DNA from: Salinirubellus salinus
GTDB taxonomy: Archaea > Halobacteriota > Halobacteria > Halobacteriales > Haloarculaceae
Assembly: GCF_025231485.1 (NCBI RefSeq)
Contig: NZ_CP104003.1
Span: forward strand, 1,426,001 to 1,490,000
Direction of reading: 5' to 3'
Length of the DNA stretch: 64,000 nt
Made by a program: the position numbers and the translations under genes. Shown piece by piece: positions 1 through 8,116 of the stretch (position 1 is the stretch's first letter; each line of letters begins with the position of its first letter). The notes below the pieces were generated by a model. The model did no database searches and was not told where the DNA came from. It saw only the letters and a program-made list of their open reading frames with translations.

Positions 1-746
1 ACATGGTCGTCTCCGAGGACGAGGCGGCCGTCGTCGACCCGCTCCGGGCGTTCACGGACCAGTACCTCGTCGACGCCGACGAACTCGGCGTCCGCATCGA
101 GTACGTGCTCGACACCCACGTCCACGCGGACCACGTCTCCGGCCTGCGCGAACTGGCCGACGCGGCGGGCGCGACGATGGTGCTCCCGCGTGCGGCCGCC
201 GAACGCGGCGCGACCTACGCCGACGAGGCGCGCCTCGTCGAGGGCGGCGAGCGACTCCCGCTCGGGAACACCGCCATCGCGGTCCGGCACACCCCCGGCC
301 ACACCTCCGGGATGACGACCTACCGCGTGGACGACGCCATCGCCATGACCGGCGACACGCTGTTCGTCGACAGCGTCGCACGTCCCGACCTCGAGGAGGG
401 TGACGAGGGCGCCACGGCGGCCGCGGAACAGCTCTACGAGACCCTCCAGGAGCGCGTGCTCACCCTGCCGGACGACACGCTTGTCGCGCCGGCCCACTAC
501 GGTGGCGACACCGAACCGCGCGAGGACGGCGCCTACCTCACCACGGTCGGCGAGGTGACCGCCTCGCTCGCCCTGCTCGGTGTCGACCGTGAGACGTTCG
601 TCGAGCGCGTCCTCGCGGACATGCCGCCGCGCCCGGCGAACTACGAGGAGATCATCGAGACGAACCTCGGCCGGGCCACCGCGAGCGACGAGGACGCGTT
701 CACGATGGAACTCGGCCCGAACAACTGCTCGGCCGGTGGCGACTGA
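1..746 (+). CDS. MBL-fold metallo-hydrolase, ETHE1/persulfide dioxygenase-like (5' partial)
   Basis: Metallo-beta-lactamase-fold enzyme of the ETHE1/rhodanese-associated type, probably acting on glutathione- or other low-molecular-weight persulfides or polysulfide in the cytoplasm. The HxHxDH zinc/iron motif (THVHADHVSG), the HTPGHTSG ligand region and GDTLF are all visible. The reading frame is open at the left edge; family members have about 20 more N-terminal residues, so the true start lies outside the window and the ATG at 3 is internal. The TGA overlaps the next ATG (ATGA), and two YeeE/YedE half-transporters follow, which supports a sulfane-sulfur role. The exact substrate is inferred. 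Confidence 0.8.
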   Translation, partial: MVVSEDEAAVVDPLRAFTDQYLVDADELGVRIEYVLDTHVHADHVSGLRELADAAGATMVLPRAAAERGATYADEARLVEGGERLPLGNTAIAVRHTPGHTSGMTTYRVDDAIAMTGDTLFVDSVARPDLEEGDEGATAAAEQLYETLQERVLTLPDDTLVAPAHYGGDTEPREDGAYLTTVGEVTASLALLGVDRETFVERVLADMPPRPANYEEIIETNLGRATASDEDAFTMELGPNNCSAGGD

Positions 747-1222
747 TGCTCGGGGAGCTCTACGCGACGCTGCTACCCAACGGCTGGGTCACCTACGCGG
801 CGGGCGGCGCGCTCATCGGTCTCGGGACGGTGTTCATCTACTCGCTGACCGGCATCTCGGCCGGCGCGAGCACGTTCCTCGAGTCGACGCTCTCGTACGT
901 CTCGGACCGCCCGCAGTTCGCCCAGTACCGCGCCTCGCGTGACTGGCGGGTCGTGTTCAGCCTCGGTATCGTCCTCGGGGCCGCGGCGTGGGCGTTCACG
1001 TTCGGCGACGGGCCGTGGCTCACCGACGTCCAGCCGTGGCGCCTCGCACTCGGTGGCGTCCTCGTCGGCGTCGGCACACGCCTCGGCAAGGGCTGTACCT
1101 CGGGCCACGGCGTCTGTGGCGTCGGCAGCGGCTCGAAGACCTCCATCGTCAACGTCGCCACGTTCCTCGCCGTCGCCATCGGGGTCGCCCAGCTCGTCGC
1201 GGCTATGGGGGTGAGCCCCTGA
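746..1222 (+). CDS. YeeE/YedE family membrane protein, first half
   Basis: A 158-residue integral membrane protein of the YeeE/YedE (TsuA-like) sulfur transport family, about half the length of the bacterial single-chain transporter. It has about four hydrophobic segments and the conserved cysteine stretch GKGCTSGHGVCG near residues 114-125. Cysteines of this type relay thiosulfate in TsuA by family knowledge. Start and stop both overlap neighbours by ATGA, so it is translationally coupled to the hydrolase before it and the second half after it. The two halves probably form one transporter. Confidence 0.85.
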   Translation: MLGELYATLLPNGWVTYAAGGALIGLGTVFIYSLTGISAGASTFLESTLSYVSDRPQFAQYRASRDWRVVFSLGIVLGAAAWAFTFGDGPWLTDVQPWRLALGGVLVGVGTRLGKGCTSGHGVCGVGSGSKTSIVNVATFLAVAIGVAQLVAAMGVSP

Positions 1223-1701
1223 TGGTCGCGAAGGACCACGAGTCCCACCCGCTGTTCCTGCCGGCGGTGTTCGTCGGCGGGCTCGTCTTCGGCGTCGGCC
1301 TCGCCGTCAGCGAGATGGCACGGCCGGAGGTCGTCCTCGACTTCCTCCAGTTCGAGGACTTCGGCCTCCTGCTGGTGATGGGTGGGGCCGCGACGGTCAC
1401 CGCGACCGCCTACGCGGTCGTCGGCCGCTTGCGCGACAGCGCGCCGCTCACGGGCTGGGACTACGAGCGCCGGCTGAAGTCGTTCGACCGGAACGTCCTC
1501 CTCGGTGGCACCGTCTTCGGCGTGGGCTGGGGGCTCTCGGGCATCTGTCCGGGCGCGGCCTACGCCAGCCTCGGCATCGGGAACGTCACCATCCTCTGGG
1601 CCATCGGCGGGATGTTCGCCGGGGCGTACCTGCAAGGGTGGCTCCGAGCGGTGGTGGCCGGGGACGAGTCGCCCGCCGCGACCGCGGAGGTGTCGGACTG
1701 A
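1222..1701 (+). CDS. YeeE/YedE family membrane protein, second half
   Basis: A 159-residue membrane protein with four hydrophobic segments, and the partner half of the preceding YeeE/YedE protein. The conserved cysteine lies in GLSGICPGAAYAS, a family hallmark. ATG at 1222 is chosen because it overlaps the previous TGA; the frame stays open upstream to 988 but that part lies inside the previous gene. The stop again overlaps the next start as ATGA. It is likely a thiosulfate, polysulfide or sulfite-type sulfur carrier together with the first half; the ligand is inferred from the neighbouring persulfide-type hydrolase. Confidence 0.85.
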   Translation: MVAKDHESHPLFLPAVFVGGLVFGVGLAVSEMARPEVVLDFLQFEDFGLLLVMGGAATVTATAYAVVGRLRDSAPLTGWDYERRLKSFDRNVLLGGTVFGVGWGLSGICPGAAYASLGIGNVTILWAIGGMFAGAYLQGWLRAVVAGDESPAATAEVSD

Positions 1702-2156
1702 TGGTCGAGTCGATGGGCGAGATGCTCGAACGCGACCTGCAGTGCGAGAACCTGCTCGAGTGTTTCCACGGGCTGAGCGACCTGGACCGCGAGACGTTCC
1801 GGGTCCTCGTCGACGCCGACCGGCCGCTGACGGTCGACGAGCTGGCCGAGGCGGTCGACCGGGAGCGTACCACGGCCTACCGCTCGCTCCGGCGACTCGA
1901 CGAAGCGGGCGTCGTCGACCGGGAACAGCGCAGCGGCGACGGCGGCAGTTACTACCACGTCTTCAGTCCCGCCGACCCCGACGAGGTGGCCGACGCGATG
2001 CAGCGCCTGCTCAACGACTGGTACGCGACGATGGGGACGCTCGTCGCCGAGTTCCGCGAGACGTACGCCGACCGCGTCGAAGTGGGCGCGGACACCGACG
2101 ACGAGCCCGAGCGCGTCGCCGACGACCCACACCCGGCGCCGGCCAACCCCGAGTAG
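1701..2156 (+). CDS. Winged-helix (TrmB/MarR-like) transcriptional regulator of the sulfur operon
   Basis: A 151-residue DNA-binding protein with a winged helix at about residues 25-90 (VDELAEAVDRERTTAYRSLRRLDEAG, then a YYHVF wing) and a helical tail that could dimerise. Two cysteines, C15 and C21, lie in the N-terminal helix before the DNA-binding domain; such a pair could sense persulfide or redox state, but that is inference. The ATG overlaps the stop of the YeeE half, so the regulator is made with the transporter. The next gene starts directly after its TAG. Confidence 0.75.
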   Translation: MVESMGEMLERDLQCENLLECFHGLSDLDRETFRVLVDADRPLTVDELAEAVDRERTTAYRSLRRLDEAGVVDREQRSGDGGSYYHVFSPADPDEVADAMQRLLNDWYATMGTLVAEFRETYADRVEVGADTDDEPERVADDPHPAPANPE

Positions 2157-2930
2157 ATGACCGACGCGAGCACCGGACCCCCCCACGAGACCGAACCGGA
2201 CGAGGCGTCGAGCGACGCTGAGTCCCCACCGGTGGACTCGGCTCCCACGGCCGCCCCCGACGAGTCGGGGGACGCGAACGTCGGCTACGGGCTGCTCGAC
2301 GAGGAGATGGGCCCAAGCGGGGCGATGGCGCACCTCTACCGTGGCGAGGTCCACCGGATGAAGCTCTGGCGCGAGCGGTTGGACCAGACGACGAACTGGG
2401 CGGTCCTCCTGCTGGCGGCCATCCTGACGTGGGCGTTCTCGAACCCGAGCAACCCCCACTACGTCCTGCTCATCGGCAACATCGCCGTGGGGCTGTTCCT
2501 CGTCATCGAGGCGCGTCGCTACCGCGCCTACGACATGTGGCGCTCGCGGGTCCGGACGCTCCAGCGGAACGTCTTCGCGCCGGGGCTCGACCCGACACGC
2601 GAGGTGGACCCGGACTGGCGCGAGCATCTCGCGGCGGACTACTACCAGCCCACGCTGAAGATCACGTTCGAGGAGGCCCTCGCCCATCGCCTGCGGCGGG
2701 TCTACCTCCCGCTGTTCTGCATCCTCGACGGCGCGTGGGTGCTCCGGGTCACCGCGTTCAGCGCCGTGCCGTGGCCCGAGAGCGCGGCCATCGGCGTCGT
2801 CTCGGGCCTCGCGGTGACGGCCGGGCTGGCCGTCGCGTTCTGCGCCGCGCTGTTCGTCGCGCTCAGACCGCGCACGTGGCGGGCGCAGGACGAACTCCGG
2901 ACGGAGGATATCAGGTCGCCGCACGAGTAG
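2157..2930 (+). CDS. DUF2270 integral membrane protein
   Basis: A 257-residue protein matching the DUF2270 family of predicted membrane proteins. An acidic, disordered N-terminus of about 55 residues is followed by RGEVHRMKLWRERLDQTTNWA, two membrane segments (about 75-120), the family stretch RRYRAYDMWRSRV, and two more membrane segments near residues 180-235. It starts one base after the regulator stop, so it may be co-transcribed with the sulfur operon. The function of the family is unknown. Confidence 0.8.
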   Translation: MTDASTGPPHETEPDEASSDAESPPVDSAPTAAPDESGDANVGYGLLDEEMGPSGAMAHLYRGEVHRMKLWRERLDQTTNWAVLLLAAILTWAFSNPSNPHYVLLIGNIAVGLFLVIEARRYRAYDMWRSRVRTLQRNVFAPGLDPTREVDPDWREHLAADYYQPTLKITFEEALAHRLRRVYLPLFCILDGAWVLRVTAFSAVPWPESAAIGVVSGLAVTAGLAVAFCAALFVALRPRTWRAQDELRTEDIRSPHE

Positions 2931-2953
2931 GGCGAGGTGTGCGAGGTGTCGTG

Positions 2954-2993
2954 CGAGCGCAGCGAGCGCGACACCTCGGACTGACGAACGGCG
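2954..2993. repeat. 40-bp direct repeat, copy 1
   Basis: It begins cgagcgcagcgagcgcgaca and ends in gacgaacggcg. It matches 3036-3075 with one mismatch and lies just after the DUF2270 stop. It resembles the GAGCGnAGCGAGC-type intergenic repeats common between haloarchaeal genes. Confidence 0.7.
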
Positions 2994-3035
2994 AGCGAAG
3001 CGAGCCGTGAGCCGCGGCCTGCTTGCGCCGACCGA

Positions 3036-3075
3036 CGAGCGCAGCGAGCGCGACACCTCGGACTCACGAACGGCG
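3036..3075. repeat. 40-bp direct repeat, copy 2
   Basis: Second copy of the 2954-2993 unit (one mismatch: cacgaacggcg instead of gacgaacggcg), 82 bp downstream. It sits just beyond the 3' end of the convergent DUF429 gene, so the repeat pair fills the space between two converging stops. Confidence 0.7.
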
Positions 3076-3085
3076 CGGGACGCCC

Positions 3086-3871
3086 TCAGCCTCCGAGCGG
3101 CCGCTCGCTCCGGTAGCACATCCGCATCGGCAGTCCCTCCGGGTCGAGCGGCGGGTCCGTCGGCAGCGATCGGAACTCGCCGGGACCGGGGCGTGCGGTC
3201 AGCGCGAGTGCCGTCGCGTCGATGACGTCGGCGACGCGCACCTCGTGGCCGCCGGTGGCCTCGCTGGCGTTCACCACGTCGACCGGGGCGTCCGCGTCGA
3301 ACGCCGCCAGCACCCGCAGCCGCTCGGCGTAGCCGGCGGCCGTCCCGGCGTCGTACGAGAGGGTCTCACCGGCCAGCGCGCGGAAACAGAGTTCGGGGTG
3401 GGATTCGACGACCACCTCGCGGGCCTCCGGGATGGCCCCGAGCAGGCTGTCGACCTCGGCGATGTAGCCGGCGAGTTCGTGCGCGCGCTTCGAGAGCCGG
3501 CGGCCGGTCTTGCGCTCGTTCACCCGCGTCGCGGTGGCGTGGCGTCGCTTGCGCGTCGCCTCTCGGACCGGCGCGGGGACGACGGCGCTCGCGCGTGGGC
3601 CGAGCACCTCGCGCGCCAGCGGCTCCGGCGGCCGGGGGTCCTCGCCGCCCTCCAGCAGTCCGACCGGAACCCCGACGAGGATGCGTTCGGCCGTCTCCTC
3701 GTAGCGCCCCCAGAGCGCGCCCACCTCGGGGAACACCGCGGCGTGGTCGAACCCGTCCACGGTGTGGACCACGGCCACCCAGCCATCGGGACAGCGCCCG
3801 GCGCCGACGTACTGCCGTTCACCCTCCGTCGCCGTCTCACTCACACCGGACCAGTCGTGACTCGCCTGCAT
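3086..3871 (-). CDS. DUF429 domain protein (predicted RNase H-like fold nuclease)
   Basis: A 261-residue protein of the DUF429 family. The GADRCPDGW-like opening (GAGRCPDGWVAV, about residues 25-36), the VGVPVGL stretch where the family has DxPxGL, ARxVLGPRASAV, and ESHPELCFRAL are the usual marks. The family is predicted to have an RNase H-like fold and possibly nuclease activity. Here the usual acidic residue of DxPxGL is replaced by glycine/valine, so catalysis may be altered. It is transcribed alone and convergent to DUF2270. Confidence 0.8.
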   Translation of the reverse strand: MQASHDWSGVSETATEGERQYVGAGRCPDGWVAVVHTVDGFDHAAVFPEVGALWGRYEETAERILVGVPVGLLEGGEDPRPPEPLAREVLGPRASAVVPAPVREATRKRRHATATRVNERKTGRRLSKRAHELAGYIAEVDSLLGAIPEAREVVVESHPELCFRALAGETLSYDAGTAAGYAERLRVLAAFDADAPVDVVNASEATGGHEVRVADVIDATALALTARPGPGEFRSLPTDPPLDPEGLPMRMCYRSERPLGG

Positions 3872-3966
3872 GTATCCATCGGGACCGGGACCGGTTCACG
3901 GCGGGGCTACTTCAACCGCTGAGAACGCCGCTCGGGTATTATGTGTCCGTGGTACGACGTGGAAGT

Positions 3967-4551
3967 ATGAGCAGACAAGGTACCGTCGACCCCACCGGGG
4001 CGGACTCGGCGCGGACCACCCCGCGGGGCGAGAACGTGCTGGTGCTCGCGTCCTCGATGGACGCCGCTGCCGACGAGCCGTGCCGGTCCCTCACGAGCGA
4101 TGCCGACGCTCTCGTCGTGGTCTCCCTCTCGGAGTCGCCGGACCGGCGCCTGCGCGCCATCACGGCCGACGGCCGGCGGCCCGCGCAGGTGGGGGCTATC
4201 TCCTGTGACACGACCCGAGGGGCGGCCGCGGCGTCGGGGAGCAGCCAGTCCGCCGGCGGCTCGGCCATCGTGACGGTGCCGAGCCCGGCCGACCTCACCG
4301 GCATCGGGATGCACGCCGAGCGACTCCTCACGCGGTTCGAGGGGGTGGGCCGGGTGGCCCTCTGTGTCCACTCGCTCACCACGCTCCTCCAGTACGCCGA
4401 CACGCGGGCGGTCTTCCGCTTCGGCCACGCCCTCACCCGCAAGGTGCGCGAGACGGGAGCGACGGCGTACTTCCACCTCGACCCAGCGACGGTGGACCAA
4501 CGGACGCTCCGGACGATGCGGTCGCTGTTCGACCGGACCGTAGAGGTCTAG
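3967..4551 (+). CDS. DUF7504-like haloarchaeal protein (RecA/KaiC-like signalling fold)
   Basis: A 194-residue protein similar to the haloarchaeal DUF7504 family, distant relatives of RecA/KaiC-type ATPases found near sensor genes. The ordered marks are GENVLVLASSMD, the PDRRLRAI and VGAISCDTTR blocks, PSPADLTGIGMHAERLL, and the C-terminal HSLTTLLQYADTRAVFRF with a FHLDPATVDQRTL ending. No Walker A P-loop is present, so ATP use is unlikely. The frame is open upstream to 3595, but ATG 3967 gives the family N-terminus. It converges on a relative, with stop codons overlapping in CTAG. Confidence 0.65.
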   Translation: MSRQGTVDPTGADSARTTPRGENVLVLASSMDAAADEPCRSLTSDADALVVVSLSESPDRRLRAITADGRRPAQVGAISCDTTRGAAAASGSSQSAGGSAIVTVPSPADLTGIGMHAERLLTRFEGVGRVALCVHSLTTLLQYADTRAVFRFGHALTRKVRETGATAYFHLDPATVDQRTLRTMRSLFDRTVEV

Positions 4552-5186
4552 ACCGGGGTCCAGTTCGACCGGCCCTCGGGCCCGGTCACGCGACACGACA
4601 CCTCGGAGCCACGCTCGTCCAGTTCCACCACGACGTCGAACGCGTCGGTGAGCATCGCGAGAGTCTGGTCGTTGCACGCGTCGGGGTTGAGCGTGCAGAC
4701 GCCGAGCATCCCACCACGCTCGACCCGTCGGGCGAGCGTGGTGCAGAACTCGAACACGCCGCCACGGTCGAGGTGGTCGAGCATCGACGTGAGCGATAGC
4801 AGGCCGACCCGCATCCGGGCGGTGTCCGCCAGTTCGCGGAAACCGCGCGTGAGGGCCGTCCCGAGTTCCGTCAGGTCGCCGGGCGAGGAGATGGCGGCGA
4901 CCCCCTTCCCCCCGGTTCCGGTGGCGTCGACGACGAACAGCCGGTCGTCGCCCTCTGCGCCCGTCACCTCGCGGTAGGCGCCGGAGGCCGCCACGCCGGG
5001 GACGTCGGTGCTGACGAGGACCACACCCTCGGCGCGTCGCTGACCAGCCGCGAGGAGTTCGTAGGCGAACTCGCGGCGGTCGACGCCGGCCGGCCCCAGC
5101 AGGAGGATCGAGGTCCCGGGCGCCACCCGCCGTCGGCCCGAGTGGGGGAACGATGGGCCGAGGTCGAACGGCGACTCCTCGCTCAC
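4548..5186 (-). CDS. DUF7504/KaiC-like protein with degenerate P-loop
   Basis: A 212-residue protein with a RecA-like layout: an N-terminal GTSILLLGPAGVDRREFAYE where a Walker A motif would be but without the GK[ST] lysine, then VVLVSTDVP, AISSPGDLTELG, LLSLTSMLDHLDRGGVFEFC, and LNPDACNDQTL. It resembles the neighbouring 3967-4551 protein in the second half. GTG 5186 overlaps the stop of the response regulator gene (GTGA), so the two are translationally coupled. It probably acts as a non-catalytic signalling partner; this is inferred from context. Confidence 0.65.
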   Translation of the reverse strand: MSEESPFDLGPSFPHSGRRRVAPGTSILLLGPAGVDRREFAYELLAAGQRRAEGVVLVSTDVPGVAASGAYREVTGAEGDDRLFVVDATGTGGKGVAAISSPGDLTELGTALTRGFRELADTARMRVGLLSLTSMLDHLDRGGVFEFCTTLARRVERGGMLGVCTLNPDACNDQTLAMLTDAFDVVVELDERGSEVSCRVTGPEGRSNWTPV

Positions 5187-5779
5187 GACTCCTCACCCTG
5201 CCGCTCGTCGATGGTCCGGAGCGTGGCCGCGAAGCCGGTCCCGTCCGCCTCGACGGCGGCCGACTCGTCGAGGCGTGCGTCGAGTTCCTCGATGCGGGCC
5301 TGCAACCGCTGGAACTCCTCGCGCTCGCGGACGCCGGCCTCGTCGCCTCGGGAGAGCAGCGTCTCGCGTTTCTCGACCAGCGACGTGTACTCGTCGAGTG
5401 CGTCGGAGTACGCCGTCTGTGCCCGGATGGCCTCGATGGTCTCGGTCAGGCCCTCGCGGTCGACCGGCTTGGTCAGGTAGGCGTCGAACCCCATCTCCAC
5501 GATGTCGAGGTCCGGTTCGACGGCCGTCACCATCGCGTACTTCGCGCCGATGTCGCGCTCGCGCAGCGCCGCCAGCGTCTCGCTCCCGGAGCGTCCCGGC
5601 ATCAGCCGGTCGAGCAACACCACGTCGACGCCCTCGTCGGCCACCTCGAGTGCCGTCTCCCCGTCGGGTGCGGTCAGTACCTCGTACTCGCCCTCGAGCC
5701 AGAGCTGGTAGGTCTCGCGGAGTTTCGCTTCGTCCTCCACCACGAGGACCGTCGGCGGGCCGTCCGCCGAATCTATCAT
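5183..5779 (-). CDS. Response regulator with HalX domain
   Basis: A 198-residue two-component receiver. Residues 9-120 form the CheY fold with the acidic pocket VVEDE, phospho-acceptor D57 in VVLLDRLMPG, T in VTAVEP, and K in YLTKPVD. Residues about 140-198 carry the haloarchaeal HalX helical domain (SDALDEYTSLVEKRETLL). ATG 5779 is preferred over the upstream in-frame ATG at 5821 because it directly precedes the receiver fold. The histidine kinase ends 66 bp upstream on the same strand and is the likely partner. Confidence 0.88.
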   Translation of the reverse strand: MIDSADGPPTVLVVEDEAKLRETYQLWLEGEYEVLTAPDGETALEVADEGVDVVLLDRLMPGRSGSETLAALRERDIGAKYAMVTAVEPDLDIVEMGFDAYLTKPVDREGLTETIEAIRAQTAYSDALDEYTSLVEKRETLLSRGDEAGVREREEFQRLQARIEELDARLDESAAVEADGTGFAATLRTIDERQGEES

Positions 5780-5845
5780 ATTTTCGTCGTCGCACGGTGG
5801 GCGGATAAAACCGGCGGCCACGCCAGCCTCGCGGGCCGTGGCGGG

Positions 5846-6946
5846 TCAGTTCGCCCGCCGGAACCGGAGGACGAACACGGCGCCACGTGGGTCGTTGTCC
5901 TCGATGGTCACCGTCCCGCCGTAGGCGTCCATCATCGTGTCGACGAAGAAGAGGCCGAACCCGGACCCGACCTCAGAGTCCTTCAGGCCCCGGTGGTCGC
6001 GCCGGAACACGGTCGCCTTGATGTCGTCCGGGATGCCCGGCCCGTCGTCGGCGATCCGTACCTCGACGGACTCGTCGGTCGTGGTGGCCGTGACCTCGAC
6101 GTGTGGCCGCTCCCGGTCGTGGTGCTCGACGGCGTTCGAGAGCACGTTCGCGAACACGTCGGCGGCGAGGTCGTCCGCCAGCGCCAGCGCCCCCGTCGAC
6201 GTGTCGACGGAGACGTCGACCTCGCGGGTCTGGGCGAGTGTCTCGGCCTCCTGCGCGGCGAGCTCCGCCACGTCGGTCGGTTGGGTGGCGTACGTCTCGC
6301 CCTCGCCAAGCACGTCCAGGACCGCACGGGTTCGTTCGACGAGATCGACGACCTCCTCGGTCTGCGTCTCGATGGTCTCGGCGTACTCCCGCTCGCGCCC
6401 GTTCAGGTCGTCGGTGATGACCTCGGCGCGCGCCTGGACGATCATCATCGCGTTCAGCACGTCGTGTCTGAGCATCGAGTTGAGCAACTCGAAGCGGTCG
6501 CGGGCGCGTTCGGCACGCTCGGCGTCGTTCCGGGCCCGTGCGTTCAGGAGGCCCACGACGACTCCCGCGAGCGCGCCCGTGCTCGTGGCGACGAGCAGCG
6601 CGAACTGCGGTTCCCCGACGGGGCGACCCTCCGCGCTCCGGATGAGCATCGTCGCGGCGAGGGCGCCCGAGAACAGCGCTCCGCCCCCGACCGACAGGAG
6701 CGCGACCCGCCAGCGCGCGCCCACCCCGAGGTCGGTCCGGTGGAGGAACACCCCGGAGAGACCGACGAGCATCGCCCCGCCCAGCCCCATGGCGAACGCC
6801 GCGATGGGGGGGAGCGTCACCGAGAGGTTCCGGAGTTCCATCCGGAAGTTCCAGAGGGCGACGGCGAACAGGCCGGCACCGAACAGGCCGAGCAGCAGCG
6901 GCGGAAGTCGCTCGTCGTCCAGCGGCGACGGCGTGCTCACGTCCAT
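5846..6946 (-). CDS. Membrane-bound sensor histidine kinase
   Basis: A 366-residue kinase with four predicted membrane helices between about residues 15 and 137, a short linker, then the dimerisation box SMLRHDVLNAMMIV with phospho-acceptor H161. The catalytic domain shows the N box NVLSNAVEHHD, G1 DDGPGIPDD and G2 GSGFGLFFVDTMMDAYGG. There is no PAS or GAF domain, so the four-helix membrane region is the likely sensor. ATG 6946 is chosen; the frame runs further upstream without family-like sequence. It probably phosphorylates the HalX regulator downstream. Confidence 0.88.
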   Translation of the reverse strand: MDVSTPSPLDDERLPPLLLGLFGAGLFAVALWNFRMELRNLSVTLPPIAAFAMGLGGAMLVGLSGVFLHRTDLGVGARWRVALLSVGGGALFSGALAATMLIRSAEGRPVGEPQFALLVATSTGALAGVVVGLLNARARNDAERAERARDRFELLNSMLRHDVLNAMMIVQARAEVITDDLNGREREYAETIETQTEEVVDLVERTRAVLDVLGEGETYATQPTDVAELAAQEAETLAQTREVDVSVDTSTGALALADDLAADVFANVLSNAVEHHDRERPHVEVTATTTDESVEVRIADDGPGIPDDIKATVFRRDHRGLKDSEVGSGFGLFFVDTMMDAYGGTVTIEDNDPRGAVFVLRFRRAN

Positions 6947-7036
6947 CGTCCGGATTTCAGGCGTGCGGTAGTTGGAACTTGTGACTCGACGGGCCGCCGC
7001 CACGGGGTTCAAGCCACGGCGTCGCCTACCGGAGGT

Positions 7037-7306
7037 GTGGACTGGGTCTGCACGGAGTGTGAACGGACGTACCACGAGGTGCCAGACGCCTGTGGCGCCT
7101 GCGGCAACGAGGCCGTCGTCCCGGTCGACGAGCACCGCGTGGGGCGTCTGGACAGACTCCTCCGGAACGCCCGCGGCGCGCTCACGGACCCGTCGAGGGT
7201 GGACCGGAGTCTGGTCCGCCCGGCGTCCGGCGTGGACCTCGCGTTCCGCCTGCTCGTCCTCGCCGCGGTGGTGCTGGCGGGGTCGTTACTGCTCGGCCTC
7301 GTCTAG
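7037..7306 (+). CDS. Small zinc-ribbon protein with C-terminal membrane anchor
   Basis: An 89-residue protein starting at GTG 7037, divergent from the kinase gene. Residues 4-23 hold a CxxC...CxxC ribbon (VCTECER, then ACGACGN) and residues about 68-89 form one hydrophobic segment ending at the C-terminus, so it should be tail-anchored with the ribbon in the cytoplasm. Its last 21 bases overlap the convergent metallo-hydrolase gene. No function can be assigned. Confidence 0.65.
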   Translation: MDWVCTECERTYHEVPDACGACGNEAVVPVDEHRVGRLDRLLRNARGALTDPSRVDRSLVRPASGVDLAFRLLVLAAVVLAGSLLLGLV

Positions 7307-8026
7307 GACGACCGGGACGCCACGGCCGGCCACGTCGGCCGCGAACGCTCCCGAGTCCGTCTCGATGGCCTCGAACGTGTCGTAGTGGATCGGGCAGACG
7401 AGGTCCGGGTCGAGCGCGACGGCGAGGTCGGCCGCTTCGTGGCGGTCCATCGTGAACGTGCCACCGATGGGGGGGCAGAACAGCGAGACGTCGAGCCGGT
7501 CGTGCCCCTCCAGTACGTCCGTGTCGCCGGGCCAGAACACGGTCACGTCCCGGTCCCACGCGGAGGGCACGGTGAGGTGGAACCCACAGCCGAGCCCCTC
7601 GGGGTGGGGGACGTTCCCCTCGGCGTCGGCCCGCGGTCCCTCGGGGTCGTTGTAGGCAGGCACCGTCCTGACGATCACGTCGCCGACGGCGAGGTCGGCG
7701 TGGGCATCGACGGTTCGCACCTCGAGGGGGAGGTCGGTCGGCCGCACCACGTCCCGGTCGATGCGGTGGGTGTTGACCCCCTCGAACAGGACGAGCGTGG
7801 CGTCATCGCCGGCCACGCGGCGGATGGCGTCGGAGTCGTAGTGGTGGTCGTGGGTGACACAGACGAGGTCGGCGTCGCCGCCCGCGTCCTCGCGACTGGC
7901 GCCGCCGGTCGCGCCGTCGAGGACGCCGTAGCGACCGGGGTCACAGTAGACGACGTGCTCGGGACCGGCCACGCGCAGGGTGGCGTAGCCGAGCCACGAG
8001 ACGTCCAGTCCGTCGTGGCGGAACAT
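7286..8026 (-). CDS. MBL-fold metal-dependent hydrolase (UlaG-like)
   Basis: A 246-residue cytoplasmic enzyme of the beta-lactamase superfamily subgroup that includes UlaG-type lactonases and YtnP-like proteins. It opens with DVSWLGYATLRV and has THDHHYDSD (metal ligands H59, H61 and nearby), PAYNDPEG, the FWPGDTDV ligand aspartate, and the CPIHYDTFEAI histidine near the C-terminus. The substrate cannot be told from sequence. It is monocistronic, with a short divergent gap of about 125 bp to the coiled-coil protein gene. Confidence 0.82.
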   Translation of the reverse strand: MFRHDGLDVSWLGYATLRVAGPEHVVYCDPGRYGVLDGATGGASREDAGGDADLVCVTHDHHYDSDAIRRVAGDDATLVLFEGVNTHRIDRDVVRPTDLPLEVRTVDAHADLAVGDVIVRTVPAYNDPEGPRADAEGNVPHPEGLGCGFHLTVPSAWDRDVTVFWPGDTDVLEGHDRLDVSLFCPPIGGTFTMDRHEAADLAVALDPDLVCPIHYDTFEAIETDSGAFAADVAGRGVPVVLDEAEQ

Positions 8027-8116
8027 GCGGGTCGATTCTCCGGCGGTGATAACAAAGGTTCGGCCGTCGGGTGGCGAAAACGAGGGTGTTTTCAGCTGGA
8101 GATAATACGCGCGACG

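Noticed and set aside
2931-3086. Possible CRISPR or tandem repeat array
   Set aside because: Only two repeat copies with one spacer-sized gap and no cas genes nearby.
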